Positions 12,915 to 25,908 are shown, counted from the first letter of the stretch. The stretch is DNA of 64,000 bases from Owenia fusiformis (GCA_903813345.2 CAIIXF020000008.1:33318867-33382866); one strand, 5' to 3'. Notes: a model not told the origin generated them from the sequence alone. Program-made: numbers and translations.

Positions 12915-13060
12915 GCGCAGATGGTTGAAAATATGTTTTAAGATAGCCTGATAAAAAGCATTTCTAACTCGGAGATATAAATGATGTTGTTGGTTTCACT
13001 CAGTGGGTTAAGTAATATCATAAATCGAGTGCCAGTGTTCTAAAAAATACTTGAGATCAA
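12915..13060. promoter_or_regulatory. Second conserved intronic block, copy A
   Basis: The last 67 bases (12994-13060; TTTCACTCAGTGGGTTAAGT ... AAAATACTTGAGATCAA) match 22264-22330 with only two differences, closer than the exons themselves. No frame is shared. It could be a regulatory element, an unannotated small RNA or a younger shared repeat. Confidence 0.35.
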
Positions 13061-14234
13061 TTAATTCACTGTACATTACCCTGTTTAGAGATGGGAGCAC
13101 TGGGAGAAACTAAAAGAATGCGATGTGTAATTACCGGTTATATGGAAATATAGAAGGTGTGGTAGTACAGTTTCCCCTGTTATAACAGATGGATTTTATG
13201 CCTGTATTCGGAATAAATGGCTAAAATGAAAGAGAAGTGGAATTCCCCGAAGATATAATGGCGTGACTTTAACTCAACACGTTATGACAATTAATGGCTC
13301 GGGCAACAGCGCCTAATGCTTTTCGTAATAACTAGGTCCTCCCTTTTCCTACCCTTTCTTTTTGGCGACATGGCTATGTCCCTTGATCACGTTATACAAA
13401 TTTTAATTTGTCAAAAGTAAAATTTTGATTTCATCTGACAGTGAATCGGAGGGGTCATGACGTCAATTTTTGTAGGTACATGACATGTATGTCAGACCAC
13501 AAAGAAAATTAAAAAAATCGGTTGCCAAGCTTATGGAGGGGAATGTATCATCACATCGAGTTTGCTGTTATTTAATAAATCATTGTCAGCAAAACATATT
13601 TATACCATCTCACATCTGTCTTTGGAGAATATCATTTGTAGATTTTTTGTTGAATCGCAATACAATTTGATACTAAACCGACATGATTATTATTAACTCG
13701 AAACGGGTTTTTAATCGTAAATATAAGAAATATCAAATTAAGATAAAAAAGTGAAGATTCTTCAAGTTAGTTGGTTGAATTGTTTTTTTCTTTTCCTAAT
13801 GTCAATCTATACTTTGGAAAATGCCCGCTCGGCTGTCGACCTTTACTCCAATATGCCTATTAGCGCTAGACTTACAATATAGCACGTCAAGTTCTGCAAA
13901 CGAACTGGCGTTGTATTAATATACGATTTTCTTAGAAATGAATTGTGTTAAGGCGTATCAGTAATCATTGTTCCAGACCCGTCACTTTATGCTGACTTAT
14001 TGATTTTGCCTTTTCAGATTGACCATCACAGAACGATGTTATGAATAGGCCTTTGTAATCACTGAAATAAATCAGGTGAACTATAATAATTACTAAATGG
14101 AATGTTGATTTGATATGGAATATTAAATCAGTATCATTTTAAATCGATACTTTTGTACTATCAGTTTCATTTGAATAACGCGACAGAACACTACATGCTA
14201 TCTGAATTGCGGAAATTTCAATTTTGATAGACAC

Positions 14235-14475
14235 CTCATGGGCGTAGCCAGGGGGTGCGATGGGTGCGCATCCGACCCCCTCACATCCCCACGAAAGAAG
14301 AAAAAAAGAAATTTTGTAAAATTGTTGAAAAATAAATTATAGTTTTAAGAATGCACCATATACAGTGTAAATTCTAAAAATTCTCTGTACACCCCTTTTT
14401 ATGGGCTCACTTCGCTTACAGAAAACTCGTACCCCTCAATTACTGGCTCAGCCAATTCCGCTACTGCTGCTTTCA
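14235..14475. repeat. Interspersed repeat with GGGCGTAGCCAGG end
   Basis: It begins TGGGCGTAGCCAGGGGGTGCG and ends near GGCTCAGCCAATTCCGCTAC, with an A-rich interior and no frame. The opening word is a familiar edge of short non-autonomous elements in invertebrate genomes. The class is not determined. Confidence 0.4.
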
Positions 14476-16988
14476 GCTAGGTCTAGATACCTGTAGACCT
14501 GAGGTAGGAACAACTGAAACCGTTTGAATCGACAAGATATATAGACAACACTTCGAATCATGAAATAGTTTTCACCAAAGTATGATGCATGTGTCGAAAC
14601 TAAAGCAATAAATAAAAATTGTCTTTTTTACAAAACCATCGTATTGATAAGTGAAACATAGAAAATGCACGAGCCCAAAAGCCGTATGCAAAACGTGTTC
14701 CAATCACGTGACGAGATGACATGTTTTTCTGTTATTCCTCTATGATCGAAGCATAGTATTGAATTAGTAATTAGTAATAAGCATAGTAATGAAGTATTCA
14801 TGACAAAATTCGAACGTTTCATGTGTTTTATCTTTATTATTCATCAGAGTCTGTCAATTTTCTTATTAACATGCTATAAAGTTCAGCAGGTGCCGATAAC
14901 ATTATGGCGGGTGTCATCTGCAACCTATATGGATGCGACAATTCCATTGTATGTAAAATGCTTTAATACGATCCAATATTGTGAAACATTGAAATCTTCG
15001 GATTACTTATGAAAAACGAGGATTTTCGGTACCATAGCCATAAGCCACGTGTAAGCTCCATATGTCTCAATTTTTTTGCATAGAAATGCCATTGCAATAA
15101 AAAATACATGACCATTTTCCAAACTTAAGACCACCGTCACAAAAAGTCAAATAATTGAATCGACATACTTTTTGTAAAATCATTTACACATAAGATTATA
15201 AAGTAAAATATAAAGTCTGCACATTTCAATACTTATTGTTCTGATAAATCTGGATTTCTTGAGTTTTGGTCTTGCTGTTCTGAATTTTGCCAGTATTTTG
15301 GCCGAAAATGCCAGCCATTTTTAGGTCAATCTTCATTTGGTTCAATAATGAAATTAGCGCCTATCCCTACACGGGTATGCCTCTTTTTATTAATTTGATA
15401 GATCACCCTCTTTCACAAGTTCACTTTCTCCATATAATCAGATAATTACCCATGCAGTTTAAGTCAGACACGGTCTTGTAACCTTACACTGTTAAAGTTG
15501 ACGAAATATCACAATTGTTTTATTCCTGTGAATGAAGAGATTAGCTTTGATTAATCTATTTTATCGTCCGTGACCTGCATCTGTATAGGATCCCGTAGTT
15601 CTAGTTGATACTCGGTTGTTTATTAGTTTCTGGACTTCTTGTAAGGTCTTACAGGTAATTGGAGTTGTATGTGATGCGGATGTGGCTACTAAATCAACTA
15701 AATTGGCATTATAGTATGCTAAAAGCGTGAACGATAAACTAGACACCTTTGCTACAAATGTCCAACATATTTTGATAGATTTCGCATACAACGTTCGTAT
15801 GATAGATTTAGCAGCCACTTAATAAGACTTCAGAGCATTTTCGAGTTACTTATACTTTATTACGATATACTGTGACCTTGATTCGAAAATTGCATATAGC
15901 TTATCTTAACCTTTCCTCTTCAAATATGATGTGAGGTGTTTCAGGGGAATGTGTTCATGATTTAACTCGGTATGGCTTTAAAAACATACTGAATAACCGC
16001 TGCTTTGAAAATGAGATTTTTGCAAAACTCATTTTTTACTGAGTAATCAAGTATTTTACATGAGATACCAATTATGGTTAATTTATGGTATATATCTGAA
16101 ATGAATCCTCTTTTACATATATTCAAAGTAATATTTTATATGTCATTTGAAGAATGTAATCCTATTTTCTTTACTTTATTGTTATATTTACAATTATTGA
16201 AAAGTGTATATCGAATGTACGTTTGGCCCTTATAGGGCATCAGTACTAATAAAATTCAATTATATATTACATACTGATCCTTTTGGCAGGAGGGCGATCG
16301 GGACCATTTTAATTTTGAGATCTCTCTTAAGTGTGGCCTAATTATACAAATATTTTCATTAATAAAATTAAAGGAATGATTTTCGATTCTCTGATTCTTG
16401 CCTCGGAAAATCGTAGCCATTTATTTTTATAAGGAATAGGCGTTTAATTGAGAAAATTGATAGATGGTTAGTTGTATTCTTCAGGGGTAGGGATCGATCT
16501 AAAAATAATAATGTTTTAGATAAACTAAAATGTTGACTTGGTCCATTGCATTGTCAAATATTGTTTCACATCAGTGGGATTTACAGTTCAGGTTGCAATC
16601 TAAACGTGCTTAATGCTGATGTATTCTGTCATCCTGTCACATCCTCTGAGTACCTTTGGTCCTAAGGTCCATTTCCAATCTTTTGATTTCCTCATTTCCA
16701 GTTGAATGTCCTTTAAGGTTTTTTCATGCTAAAGAATCATTTTTGAAAATCAAATTTACTGAATCTAAATTTTCTCACAAACACACTCAGCTGGCGGATC
16801 ATATATTTGAATCATGATTTTTGTCAGAAGTACAGTTCCTTACCGACCTTGCATACATACACATACAATATTGAATAGGACTTGTAAGCGACTGCTTCGC
16901 TTATTTCATATAGGCAGGGTCAGCAACTATGTAAGTATATCAAAGCTAAAAAAATAAGCAAGTGACCAAGTGTAATATTACACATGTA

Positions 16989-17837
16989 CACCCTATGCAG
17001 ACAGAGCCTGTGGGAAATATTGGGTGCGGAGCAAATGAGCGGAGGGTGCGGAGCTAACGGTTATTTTTGAATTTAAATTTGGGATATTTCTGAAACTAAG
17101 CCGTTTTGGGACTTCAAATATACCAAGATATGTGTATTTGACACCAAATATCAATACAATTGTGAAAATAATAGCGCAATTCATTCTATAGCGACGCAGT
17201 GTGCCTTAAACCTTTCCCAGACCTATATATTTTGAAATTATCCTTTTAATACTGAGTCCCCAGCATTCATAAAAAATGGTGTTCAAGGTGCACTATCTAT
17301 ACAAATTATTTTTGCATCTTGGAAGCCAGGCAGTATCTGTGTGATTTTATAAAAATTCGGAAATTTTTTCAGATATGAGCCCCCTCTAAATATTGGGTGC
17401 GGAGCAGCTCCATAAACGTAGCTCCGCACCCAATATTTAGAGGGGCTCATATCTGAAGAACATTTCCGAATTTTTATAAAATCACACAGATACTGCCTGG
17501 CTTCCAAGATGCAAAAATAATTTGCATGGGTAGTGTATCTTGAACACCATTTTTTATGAATGCTGGGGACGCAGTATTAAAAGGATAGTCTCAAAATATA
17601 TAGGTCTGGGAAATGTTTAAGGCATACTGCGTCGCTATAAAATGAATTGCACTACTATTTTCACAATTTTATTGAAATTTGGTGTCAAATACACACATCT
17701 TGGTATATTTGAAGTCCCAAAACGGCTTAGTTTCAGAAATATCCCAATTTTAAATTCAAAAATGACCGTTAGCTCCGCACCCTCCGCTCATTTGCGCCGC
17801 ACCCAATATTTCCCACAGGCTCTGTCTGCATAGGGTG
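16989..17837. mobile_element. 849-bp near-perfect palindromic foldback transposon
   Basis: Two 417-bp arms (16989-17405 and 17421-17837) are inverse copies with few mismatches around a 15-base spacer (17406-17420). The tips read CACCCTATGC and GCATAGGGTG. The 5-base word ATGTA directly precedes (16984-16988) and follows (17838-17842) the element, as expected of a target-site duplication. Each arm has an internal GGTGCGGAGC-type word repeated three times. Mirror-image 63-codon frames in the two arms are a by-product of the inversion. There is no transposase, so it is non-autonomous. The high arm identity implies recent formation or gene conversion. Confidence 0.85.
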
Positions 17838-17842
17838 ATGTA

Positions 17843-19299
17843 TAGACATACATTCGAGCTTCGGTTTAAATTGTTTTATGTTAAGGCCTCGTGTTATTTA
17901 GGGAGTTTAACCCATGATACTATTTTCGAAAATAATATGTCAGTCAGATAAGTATCAAAGTACAAGAGTCAACACATCTTTTTTAATCAAATGACAACGA
18001 TGGAGATCATTTACAAACGCTCCGTATCCAAAATATGAACGTATTTCTCTATATGGTATTACACTTTGATCATTTGATTACTTCTTTCTAGTGTTAGACA
18101 GCCTTACGGACTATAAACACAGCGGTTAATCAAATGGGCACTATTGATTTTCTTTCCATATAATATATTTGGACAGCGGACACTGGCCATTCTTCATTAA
18201 AATAATGCAGGAAAGATTTATCGCTGGTGAATGTTGCCAATATTTTTGCTGTTTCTGTTATTATACCCCATGTCCCCATCAATCAGTACCGGTATCACAA
18301 TGACCACTATTAGTGAAACAATAAATTACCTGGAAGCTGGGAAAATGGCACCATTTAATTAATCAATTTTAAACATCTTGCCATATTGGTTCGCCGTGAA
18401 AGAATCAGTTCGACAAGTTTAGTTTAATACATACACAGGCCCTTAATCATGGAGAGGGGGGGGGTCGTTCGAGCCTGGTTACGAGCATGCATGCCTGTCC
18501 TGAACTATACTCATGCTTAAATACTAACATATACATGTACCGTTCAAAGTTACATAATGTATTTTCCTTTGTGTAGTGTGGCTGAATATGAGAAAGTAGT
18601 TACTAAACCAGAGGCAACATAAAATACTATTCAGCTATAAATTATATCAATCATTGCGAGGCAATTTTTGTTGTGAAGCATATTCCACCAGGATGACTTC
18701 TAAAATGCTCCTCTATCGGTTCCTCCAAGCAAACTAGTAATTTGGATTTTGACAGAGGGATACGATGACTGACATAGACAATATTGGTAGTATGGCGATA
18801 TTCTATGTTATCTATAAGTCAGAAACTCAATGTTGTGTTTTTTCTTGTACTGTTTATGCAAATCTAGAGTCGATGATTGTTAGCTATCTATTGTTTATGA
18901 TTAGTTTTGGCAACACTATCAACACGGCAACGGGCCAGCAAGGCATGTCCCTTTTCAATTTTCTCAACCTTTGCAATAATTCAACAACAATTCTTCAACA
19001 TACATTGTAAAGGGTTCTGTCTAAATGAATTATCCCTTCGTGTTCTAGGATTGTGATAATGGAACTTTAAGGGTATGGGAGGGGCATTGGACATTGTTTC
19101 TGTCCACGTTGGATTAATAGTGTTATAAGGGTAGTTTGTGTTTGTTGGCTTTGTTTTCCTTATCTTGTACACAGTTTAAGATGTTTTCTTTTTCTTGCTC
19201 ATTCTGTTGCAATATTTTCATTTTAGCAATTATTGTTTACATTAACATTTACTTCACGCAGCTAATCATTATTTATGAAATAATGTGTAAACAATAGTA
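17843..19299. other. Gene-free sequence
   Basis: No exon supported. A G-run lies near 18455. The block at about 19041-19140 (TTGTGATAATGG, GACATTGTTTCT, CACGTTGGATTA) resembles 62985-63085 and marks a dispersed repeat of unknown class. Confidence 0.4.
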
Positions 19300-19402
19300 C
19301 AATAACGTCATTTCAAAGGGCAATATAGTGAAATATTGGCCTTCGGCCCTCGGTCCAATATTTCACTATTTTTCCCGCAGAAATGACGTTATTACTATTA
19401 TT
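19300..19402. repeat. Hairpin with GGCCCTCGG centre
   Basis: AATAACGTCATTTC and ATAGTGAAATATTGG on the left are inverted on the right (CCAATATTTCACTAT, GAAATGACGTTATT) around CCTTCGGCCCTCGGTCC. The layout matches the hairpins at 11739-11876 and 43146-43265. An adjoining shorter palindrome at 19422-19457 (GTCGGGCGGATAATG and its inverse) probably belongs to the same insertion. Confidence 0.6.
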
Positions 19403-20726
19403 ACCACCAATAGCCGGGAAACATTGTCGGGCGGATAATGTCATTATTCGCCCGACATAAAGCCATTAACGGCCCGACACAATGACGTCACATTTTGCTC
19501 AGGTCAATATAGTAAAATAAATGCTTTCTAAACTAGTACTAATACCCCTAGAACAGGCCCGTCAATGTGGTAATAATATGTAACAATCTAGTAATATAAA
19601 TGGACAATGGAAATGTATTATACATTTTTTTAAATAATGGGATGGCTATATCACATTACCCATTCCAATCATAAACGTTATAAACATATTTTTCATTTCT
19701 ATATGGAGTCGGCAGCTGGTTACACAAATCCTGTCTCGACTCATCCCATCGCTCGAGGATCATAGGAAAACAAATTAAAATCACTTTGCTTCCGTCGCAC
19801 ATGGAAAAGGAGAGTCACATTCATAGATTGGAGATTGCGATTGATTTCTTGCGTGCGCATGATTTGTGTTTTGGTAGAGATCGTCTAGGTTAATTCATTG
19901 TTTTGACAATGACAGTCTATTACTTCAAACACCACTAGTCAATCACATATCTGCATTGGAGATTGAATGAAGAGCAGTTGGGATTAGGACAAGGCTTTCA
20001 CAAACTGTCGTATATCTAATAGTCTCTATATGTCGTGTTAACAGTTACGCTAGACGCGTATATCAATTTATTTAACAAACAACATGTTTGATGTAAGCTC
20101 ACTGAATTTTATTGCAAGAAAATGGAACATTACAAGATGATGCTTGAATCAGTTTGAGGAAACATATTAACGAGTGGGATAAATGGATTTATGATTTAAA
20201 AAGAATAAATGATTGAATTTGATCATTTAAATCTGTCGATGCGCTTCAATGACCGAATACTGAAATTACTGGAATAGAAAACAGGAACTACAATATAACC
20301 ACCAATACTTCCCTTTCTTGGTTTTTGTTATTTACAACTAAACAAAGTAGACATTAACAGACAAAAATGCTCATATGGATTTATTAAGGTGATTTAACAA
20401 TATGATTTAACAGTTCTTGAGATCGCTTACTTTCTCAGGTGAGATCATATTGAGCTGCTGTAGATTGCCTCACTCAATGGCGGGATTAATGAGCAATTAG
20501 TAGACCCACATTGTCAAGAAGGATCAGGTGAAATGCAGTCGGTGTGAGGGAAGTTTCAAGATAAATATTCGCAAATATTCTCACAGAGACGAAACGTCGT
20601 ATTCATTCTATGCATTAGAAGCGCCAATCGGATAGATTGTTAAACAAATATTTAACCCATTAATTGTATTAATGTTTGGATGGTTGGTTTTTATGAAATA
20701 AAGTAATTGAATAGGTTTGTGGTTTG

Positions 20727-20735
20727 TATATAAAA
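20727..20735 (+). promoter_or_regulatory. Possible TATA box upstream of exon 1B
   Basis: TATATAAAA lies 107 bases before the exon 1B start codon. The transcription start is unknown. In copy A the matching region reads TTATATACC (near 10027), a weaker version, which could make the two promoters behave differently. Confidence 0.25.
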
Positions 20736-20841
20736 CAATGGATATATACCAGTTGGTCGCTACCTCAAAAAAATAAAGTAGACAAGTGACTACACAAATG
20801 ATTATCTAAAATCACATCGCAATTATAAACGACACTAAAAT

Positions 20842-21056
20842 ATGGGTTGCCAACAAACTAAAACTAAAGTAACAATTTTACCGGGTACAAAACAGAATGG
20901 TGCCCAGAGCGCAGTAGAGGAATTAATGGAACCGGCGGCTCCTCCACCTACGGACAAAAGGCTGCCTTTGAACGCTAGGCAAGTTTTTAGGCTCCAAAGG
21001 TCGTGGAAGGCAATCAAACGCACCATGGAAGACACGGGCGTTGAAATGTTTATACA
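20842..21056 (+). CDS. Membrane-anchored globin, alternative first exon 1B
   Basis: Paralogue of exon 1A with the same MGCQQTK acylation signal, one extra linker residue, and helix A (FRLQRSWKAIKR) and helix B conserved. It ends at a GTGAGT donor (21057) in phase 2. Joined to exons 2 and 3 it gives 225 residues. Compared with 1A I count about 12 silent codon changes. Amino-acid changes are concentrated in the linker; from RLPLNARQ to the exon end only three residues differ (Ile/Val, Lys/Arg, Asn/Thr). That pattern, plus the intact donor in both, indicates that both exons have been under purifying selection. The upstream region (AATTATAAACGACACTAAAAT) is also similar to that of 1A. Being nearer to exon 2, it is the likelier main first exon. 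It could instead be one of two separate genes whose other exons were lost. Confidence 0.88.
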
Positions 21057-21245
21057 GTGAGTCTGTTTTAATAATAACTATTTTTGATCATGTACATTTG
21101 TTATCCATATAGATTTCCCTTGGGTTCTTGAAATATCCTTCATCATGAATTTACTAAGATCACTCTAAATATTTGTTATGAGACATCTGATTACTTAAAC
21201 TAAGAACAAATTATATTTCCAATATTTTTTCCAAAAGAATCGGAG

Positions 21246-21404
21246 ACGTTTTGGCACTGTGATAATGAATGATCGATAACAAATTATTTTAGAAATGCTA
21301 TGACCGGAGAGTAAGGCTTGTCAATATTTTGACTTAGCTTCATTTATCATTGCATGACATGCGGAATAAGCGAGCATCGCTGTCATGAATGCGGCGTATC
21401 GTAT
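21246..21404. promoter_or_regulatory. Conserved non-coding block, copy B
   Basis: Match of 11086-11238, lying 190 bases into the intron after exon 1B. In copy A the same block is about 690 bases from its exon, so copy A gained sequence or B lost it. Confidence 0.4.
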
Positions 21405-22164
21405 ACGATGTGCATTTATTTCTAATACTACAATCTCCTTGAATTATTGATGGTAATTTTAATAAAATTCATCTGTGGATGTTCAAGAACTGGCTAGAGG
21501 TTCCACATTAAAGAGTTATAAGAGTTGTTTATGGACAGATATGTCGTTAACAGCATGTACTAATATGCAAAGAACAGTGTTTGTATAATGTATCGCAGAT
21601 CTCGATTACGTTGATTGACATCCTATTCTATTTTCTGAAAATACATGACAACTTGAAATATCTGTTGACAGAAGGTGTTAACCGACAGGATCTTTAGATA
21701 ATGACAATGTGATATGTGAAATGATAAAACAAAGGACATGTGATTTTATCCAAGAATTAATTATGTCATACATTATAGATTTGTTTTCTTTCAGTCTGAG
21801 ATTATTGTTCTTTGAATAGGTGTTATACTAGGTGTGATATTGATACTAATACGCCCGAGATTTATTCAGGATTGAAAATCATGATATATTGCGTATATAA
21901 GAACGACATAGCTATAGTTTCTCGATTCTCTTATACTTGTGTAAATCAACACGTCCGTCTTAAAGCAAATTGAGTTTGGATATATTAAATCAAAACTATA
22001 TTATTAGACGCCATGGGAACCTAGTATATCTAATCCAATTGATACTCTATATATTAATTATATCCTTTTCAATAAAGGCATTTGGTTATACATGAATCAG
22101 GCCTTTTAGTTCAACTCTCACTAATGATTGTAATATTATGTAATATCTTGTATATCTATGGTAC

Positions 22165-22330
22165 CTTTGGTGCAGATGGTTAAAAATATGATATTCAGAA
22201 CTGGTTAGCTATAGGCTAGCCTGTTAAACATTTCTAACTCAGGGATATAAATGAGGTTGTTCATTTCACTCAGTGGGTTAAGTAATATCATAAACCGAGT
22301 GTCAGTGTTCTAAAAAATACTTGAGATCAA
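22165..22330. promoter_or_regulatory. Second conserved intronic block, copy B
   Basis: Match of 12915-13060. The 22264-22330 core differs at two positions only. Confidence 0.35.
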
Positions 22331-24065
22331 ACACGAATCTAGATGGATTAATATAGGGAATAAGCTTACACAATTTAATAAGAACAATTGGCTTTATAAA
22401 TATAGCTCATACCAATTAATGCATACGTTAACACCGTTTTAATTATAACATCATTGTCAACAGAAATGTTTGATAGAATCTAACATATATTTTAATTGTC
22501 CTTGATTCGCAATTACATGACTGCAAGATTAGAACTTGTGTAAAATGTAACATTTAAAGACATACTAAGAAATAGGTATTCTAATAAAATAATATTAAAG
22601 ATTAAACATTTTATTTTCAAGTTAAATGGATGAAATGCTTTCTTCTGTCCTTGATTAAACTTGCTTTTACAGTGTCAAACATCCGCTGGACTGCCAATAT
22701 CCACCCGTATGCCCATCAGCACAATATTAAATTTAGCAGGTGTCAATTTGCGTCCAATTTTGACATCATTTTCTAATAAGAAGCTTAGTGAATCAGATCA
22801 AAGCTTATTTCTTATCACCGTTCGAAGCGCTGTTACCTTTTGCTGAATATATACAATATTGATTTTGCCTTTTCAAGTTGGCCATCATATTTGTAGATTC
22901 GATTACAGTAAATGGACAAAACATTACGTAAGAAATGTGAATTTTATATTCAGTATTAGATTATTGTCATTTAAAACAACGTCAATGCTTTGAATCATTT
23001 GCATTGCATGAGATATATATTACGTAATGGGACCAGGGAAAAACTAATTGGATCGTTAAATTGATTTCAATATTGTGTCATAGCAGATCCTCTCCCGTAA
23101 GCTTTAGATAAAGAGAGACTATGTTAAATCAGAATGGATCCATGTATTTTTCTCTACTTCACTCCACTCGATGTAACATAACCTTACGGGATGTGAACCA
23201 GATGCATTTGATAAATGACAGACAGAACAATGTTATAAATCGATATTAAAATGTGGTCATTAATTTTTGAATTTGAAATGATCTGGAAAATGAATAAGGC
23301 ATCAAGACAAATTGCTGAATTCATGTTACACGGAAATTGATATCTGTTGGAGAATGTACAGTCGTATTTCACCAAAAATGAAAATATGTGACACCATTTC
23401 GTAATTTTCTTAGATGATATCAAATGCCATTGTACGAGTATTAATGTGCACGTACTTGTGTTTTTGAGAATTAAATGGTTGAATAAAATGATTCTTAACT
23501 TCGTCCCAGGTACATTCGAAACATTCTTCAATCGCTGTATGCAAATCTAATATTTCAGAAAACAATTAAACTTTTTAATAATTACTAAAGATAAAACACC
23601 TGGCTTCAAAATACATTAGGTTACGGCAAATCCCGATTGCAACAAGAACTCTTCTGCTGACAAATAAATCTATTTATGGTTGATTTATGTAATAAAAAAA
23701 GTCATGAAAATGAGAGAACTGTGCCACAGTAGCTATTTATTTTAACTTTATCGTGTCATTTATTGTTAAAAAATCTCTCCATCTTCACATTGGTGTAAAT
23801 ATAAAATATATTAATGTAAATAGCAACGTTTTGGAGAAATTAGTTCGGAAGTTCAGAATTATAGTGCCAAATAAGGATAAGTTAGATATGAAAATATATA
23901 ATCAGCGCACGGGTATGTATTGTTTTATTAATGGCATATCAGGACAGGATCGCTAATGAGTTCACTTTCTCGACTTCCAATATTAACTTAAATCAACGTG
24001 TTATGCACGGAATTGAGATAGACGCGAACATTTTGCAGTTGAAATGAACCCAATGAATTTCCTTT

Positions 24066-25060
24066 TTATGTCCCCACCACATAGTGTGGGGCCATATTGT
24101 CGGCCTAGGCGCGTTCATCTGTCTGTCTGTCCGTCTGTCCGTACGTCCGGCAGTTTTCTCCAAAACCGCGACAGATATCACCTTCAAATTTTCAGGGATA
24201 ACTGATGAGTGCATATAGATGTGGATGAAAAAAAATTAGCTCGATACCTACTTCCTGTCGGCCATTTTGAAGTCAAATGCTAAAATCCTTGTCTGCAAAC
24301 TTTAAGAAAAACGGCTTCACAGTTGCTTTTAAAACTTTAACATCTTGTTCAGCTCACTTCATTCTAGATCTGATTAGGTTTTGGACCTGTTAGCTCAGTC
24401 ATGTCAGCCATTTTGAATGTTTGAAGAAAAGTTAGCGCACGATAATACTTTGTATCATATTGAATGGTGTTTTTCAGTTTTCATACTTTAACTATTTAGT
24501 AGCTTTATAAATAATTTCAGGTCTACTATTGTTAACAGTAGTTATATGTGATAATTTGTCTACGCGTCAGGTGAACCGTTAGGTAGATCAATTTCAAATT
24601 TTCAGGGATGATTCTTAGTATGAAAATCTAGATCTGATTAGTTTTTGGGCATTCTGGGTAAATTTCAAGGCAGCCATTTTGGATTTTCCAACCTAAAATC
24701 TTGTCTGTAAAGTCTTGTCTACGCGTTTTCAGGTGAACCGTTTGGTGGATCAATTTCAAATTTTCAGGGATGATTCTAAGTACGAAAATCTAGATCTGAT
24801 TAGTTTTTGGGCATTCTGGGTAAATGTCAAGGCAGCCATTTTGGATTTTCCGTCCTAAAATCTTGTCTGCAAAGTCTTGTCTACGCATTTCCAGGTGAAC
24901 CGTTTGGTAGATCAATTTCAAATTTTCAGGTGATTCTTAGTATGAAAATCTAGAACAGATTAGTTTTTTGGCATTCTGGAAAAATGTCAAGGCAGCCATT
25001 TTGGATTTTCTGTCCTCAAATCTTGTCTATAAAATTTTGTTTACATGTTTTCTGGTTAAT
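24066..25060. repeat. Interspersed repeat with 162-bp internal units
   Basis: It opens with a small hairpin (CCCCACCACATAGTGTGGGG), then a run of GTCTGTCCGTCTGTCCGTAC, then repeats of a 162-bp unit starting CAGGTGAACCGTT at 24568, 24730 and 24892, with a decayed copy at about 25054. Each unit contains CAAATTTTCAGG, CTAGATCTGATTAG and GGCAGCCATTTTGGATTTTC. The element at 50790-51000 has the same opening plan. It sits inside duplication copy B only, so it arrived after the duplication. It has no coding frame. Confidence 0.7.
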
Positions 25061-25908
25061 TGTGTGACGGATCAATTTCTTTTGAGTGATTTTGGCAATT
25101 TGCAGGCCCTTGCCAAAAAAATCTTTCAAAATCATGCAGTTTTTCACCAATCTGAGCACTTTTTGAGTGATTTGGGCTTTGGACCAAAATTGTCACAAGT
25201 GAACCACCCTGGAATTTTTCAAAAAGTGAACCTCCTTGGCAAATCCTGGCTACGGGCCTGAATTGTCTTGTAAGGTCTTACAGGTAATTGGAGTTGTATT
25301 TGATATGGATGTGACTACTAAATCAACGAAATGGCCATTGGGCTATGGCTAGAAACGTAGAGAATTTACCCGACTCTGCATCAGTATAAGATCTTGTAGT
25401 TCTAGTTGATTCCCTATTGTTTATTAGTTTTTGGACGTCTTGTAAGGTCTAAAGGTAATTGAAGTTGTATTTTGTACGGATGTGGCTACTAAATCAACTA
25501 AATTGGCATCAGACCATGCTAAAAACGTGAAAGATTAACTAGACACCTTCCCTGATAATGTCAAACATTTTCTTTGATTGATTTTGCATGCGACGTTCAT
25601 ATGATAGATTTGGCAGCCACTTAAGTCAACTTAAGAGCATTTTCGAGTTACTTATGCTTTATTAAGATAATACTAACTGTAACCCTGATTCAAAAACTGT
25701 ATGATGTGTGGGCTTATCTTGACCTTTCTCCTTAAAAGTTATGTAAAGTGTTAAGTGGACAGGTTCCTGATACCATCCCTTTATAAATCAGGCAGCCTTG
25801 AAAAGTTTTGGTGCACCAATGGATATTTCAATTACACTGTGCATTCGTCATGTATCTTCGCACTATGTTGTACACTGTGAATGTGAGCATGGTCTATGCA
25901 AATCTAAA

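Larger units (their letters stand above)
9360..16010 (+). repeat. Segmental duplication copy A (contains globin exon 1A)
   Basis: Sequence here matches 20173-25805 in the same order and orientation. Anchor pairs are the upstream block at about 9360-9560 and 20173-20370, the exon (10188/20842), an intronic block (11086-11238/21246-21404), a second block (12915-13060/22165-22330) and a third (about 15560-15945/25365-25750). The offset shifts from about 10.8 kb upstream of the exons to 10.65 kb at the exons, then about 9.3-9.8 kb downstream, because each copy has gained its own insertions: hairpin elements at 11.7-12.3 kb in A, repeats at 24.1-25.3 kb in B. Parts between anchors are strongly diverged, so the duplication is old. 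Confidence 0.85.
20173..25805 (+). repeat. Segmental duplication copy B (contains globin exon 1B)
   Basis: This is the counterpart of 9360-16010 (anchors listed there). It carries an extra local duplication: the phrase CTTGTAAGGTCTTACAGGTA with its following 70 bases appears at about 25266-25345 and again at about 25437-25520. Copy B is nearer to exons 2 and 3, with 32.5 kb of intron. Confidence 0.85.

Noticed and set aside
16993-17833. Two mirror-image 63-codon frames (one on each strand)
   Set aside because: They are the same sequence read in the two arms of the foldback element, with no independent support.
23184-23531. 115-codon minus-strand frame
   Set aside because: AT-driven Ile/Leu/Ser-rich content with no domain. 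The matching part of duplication copy A does not keep it.
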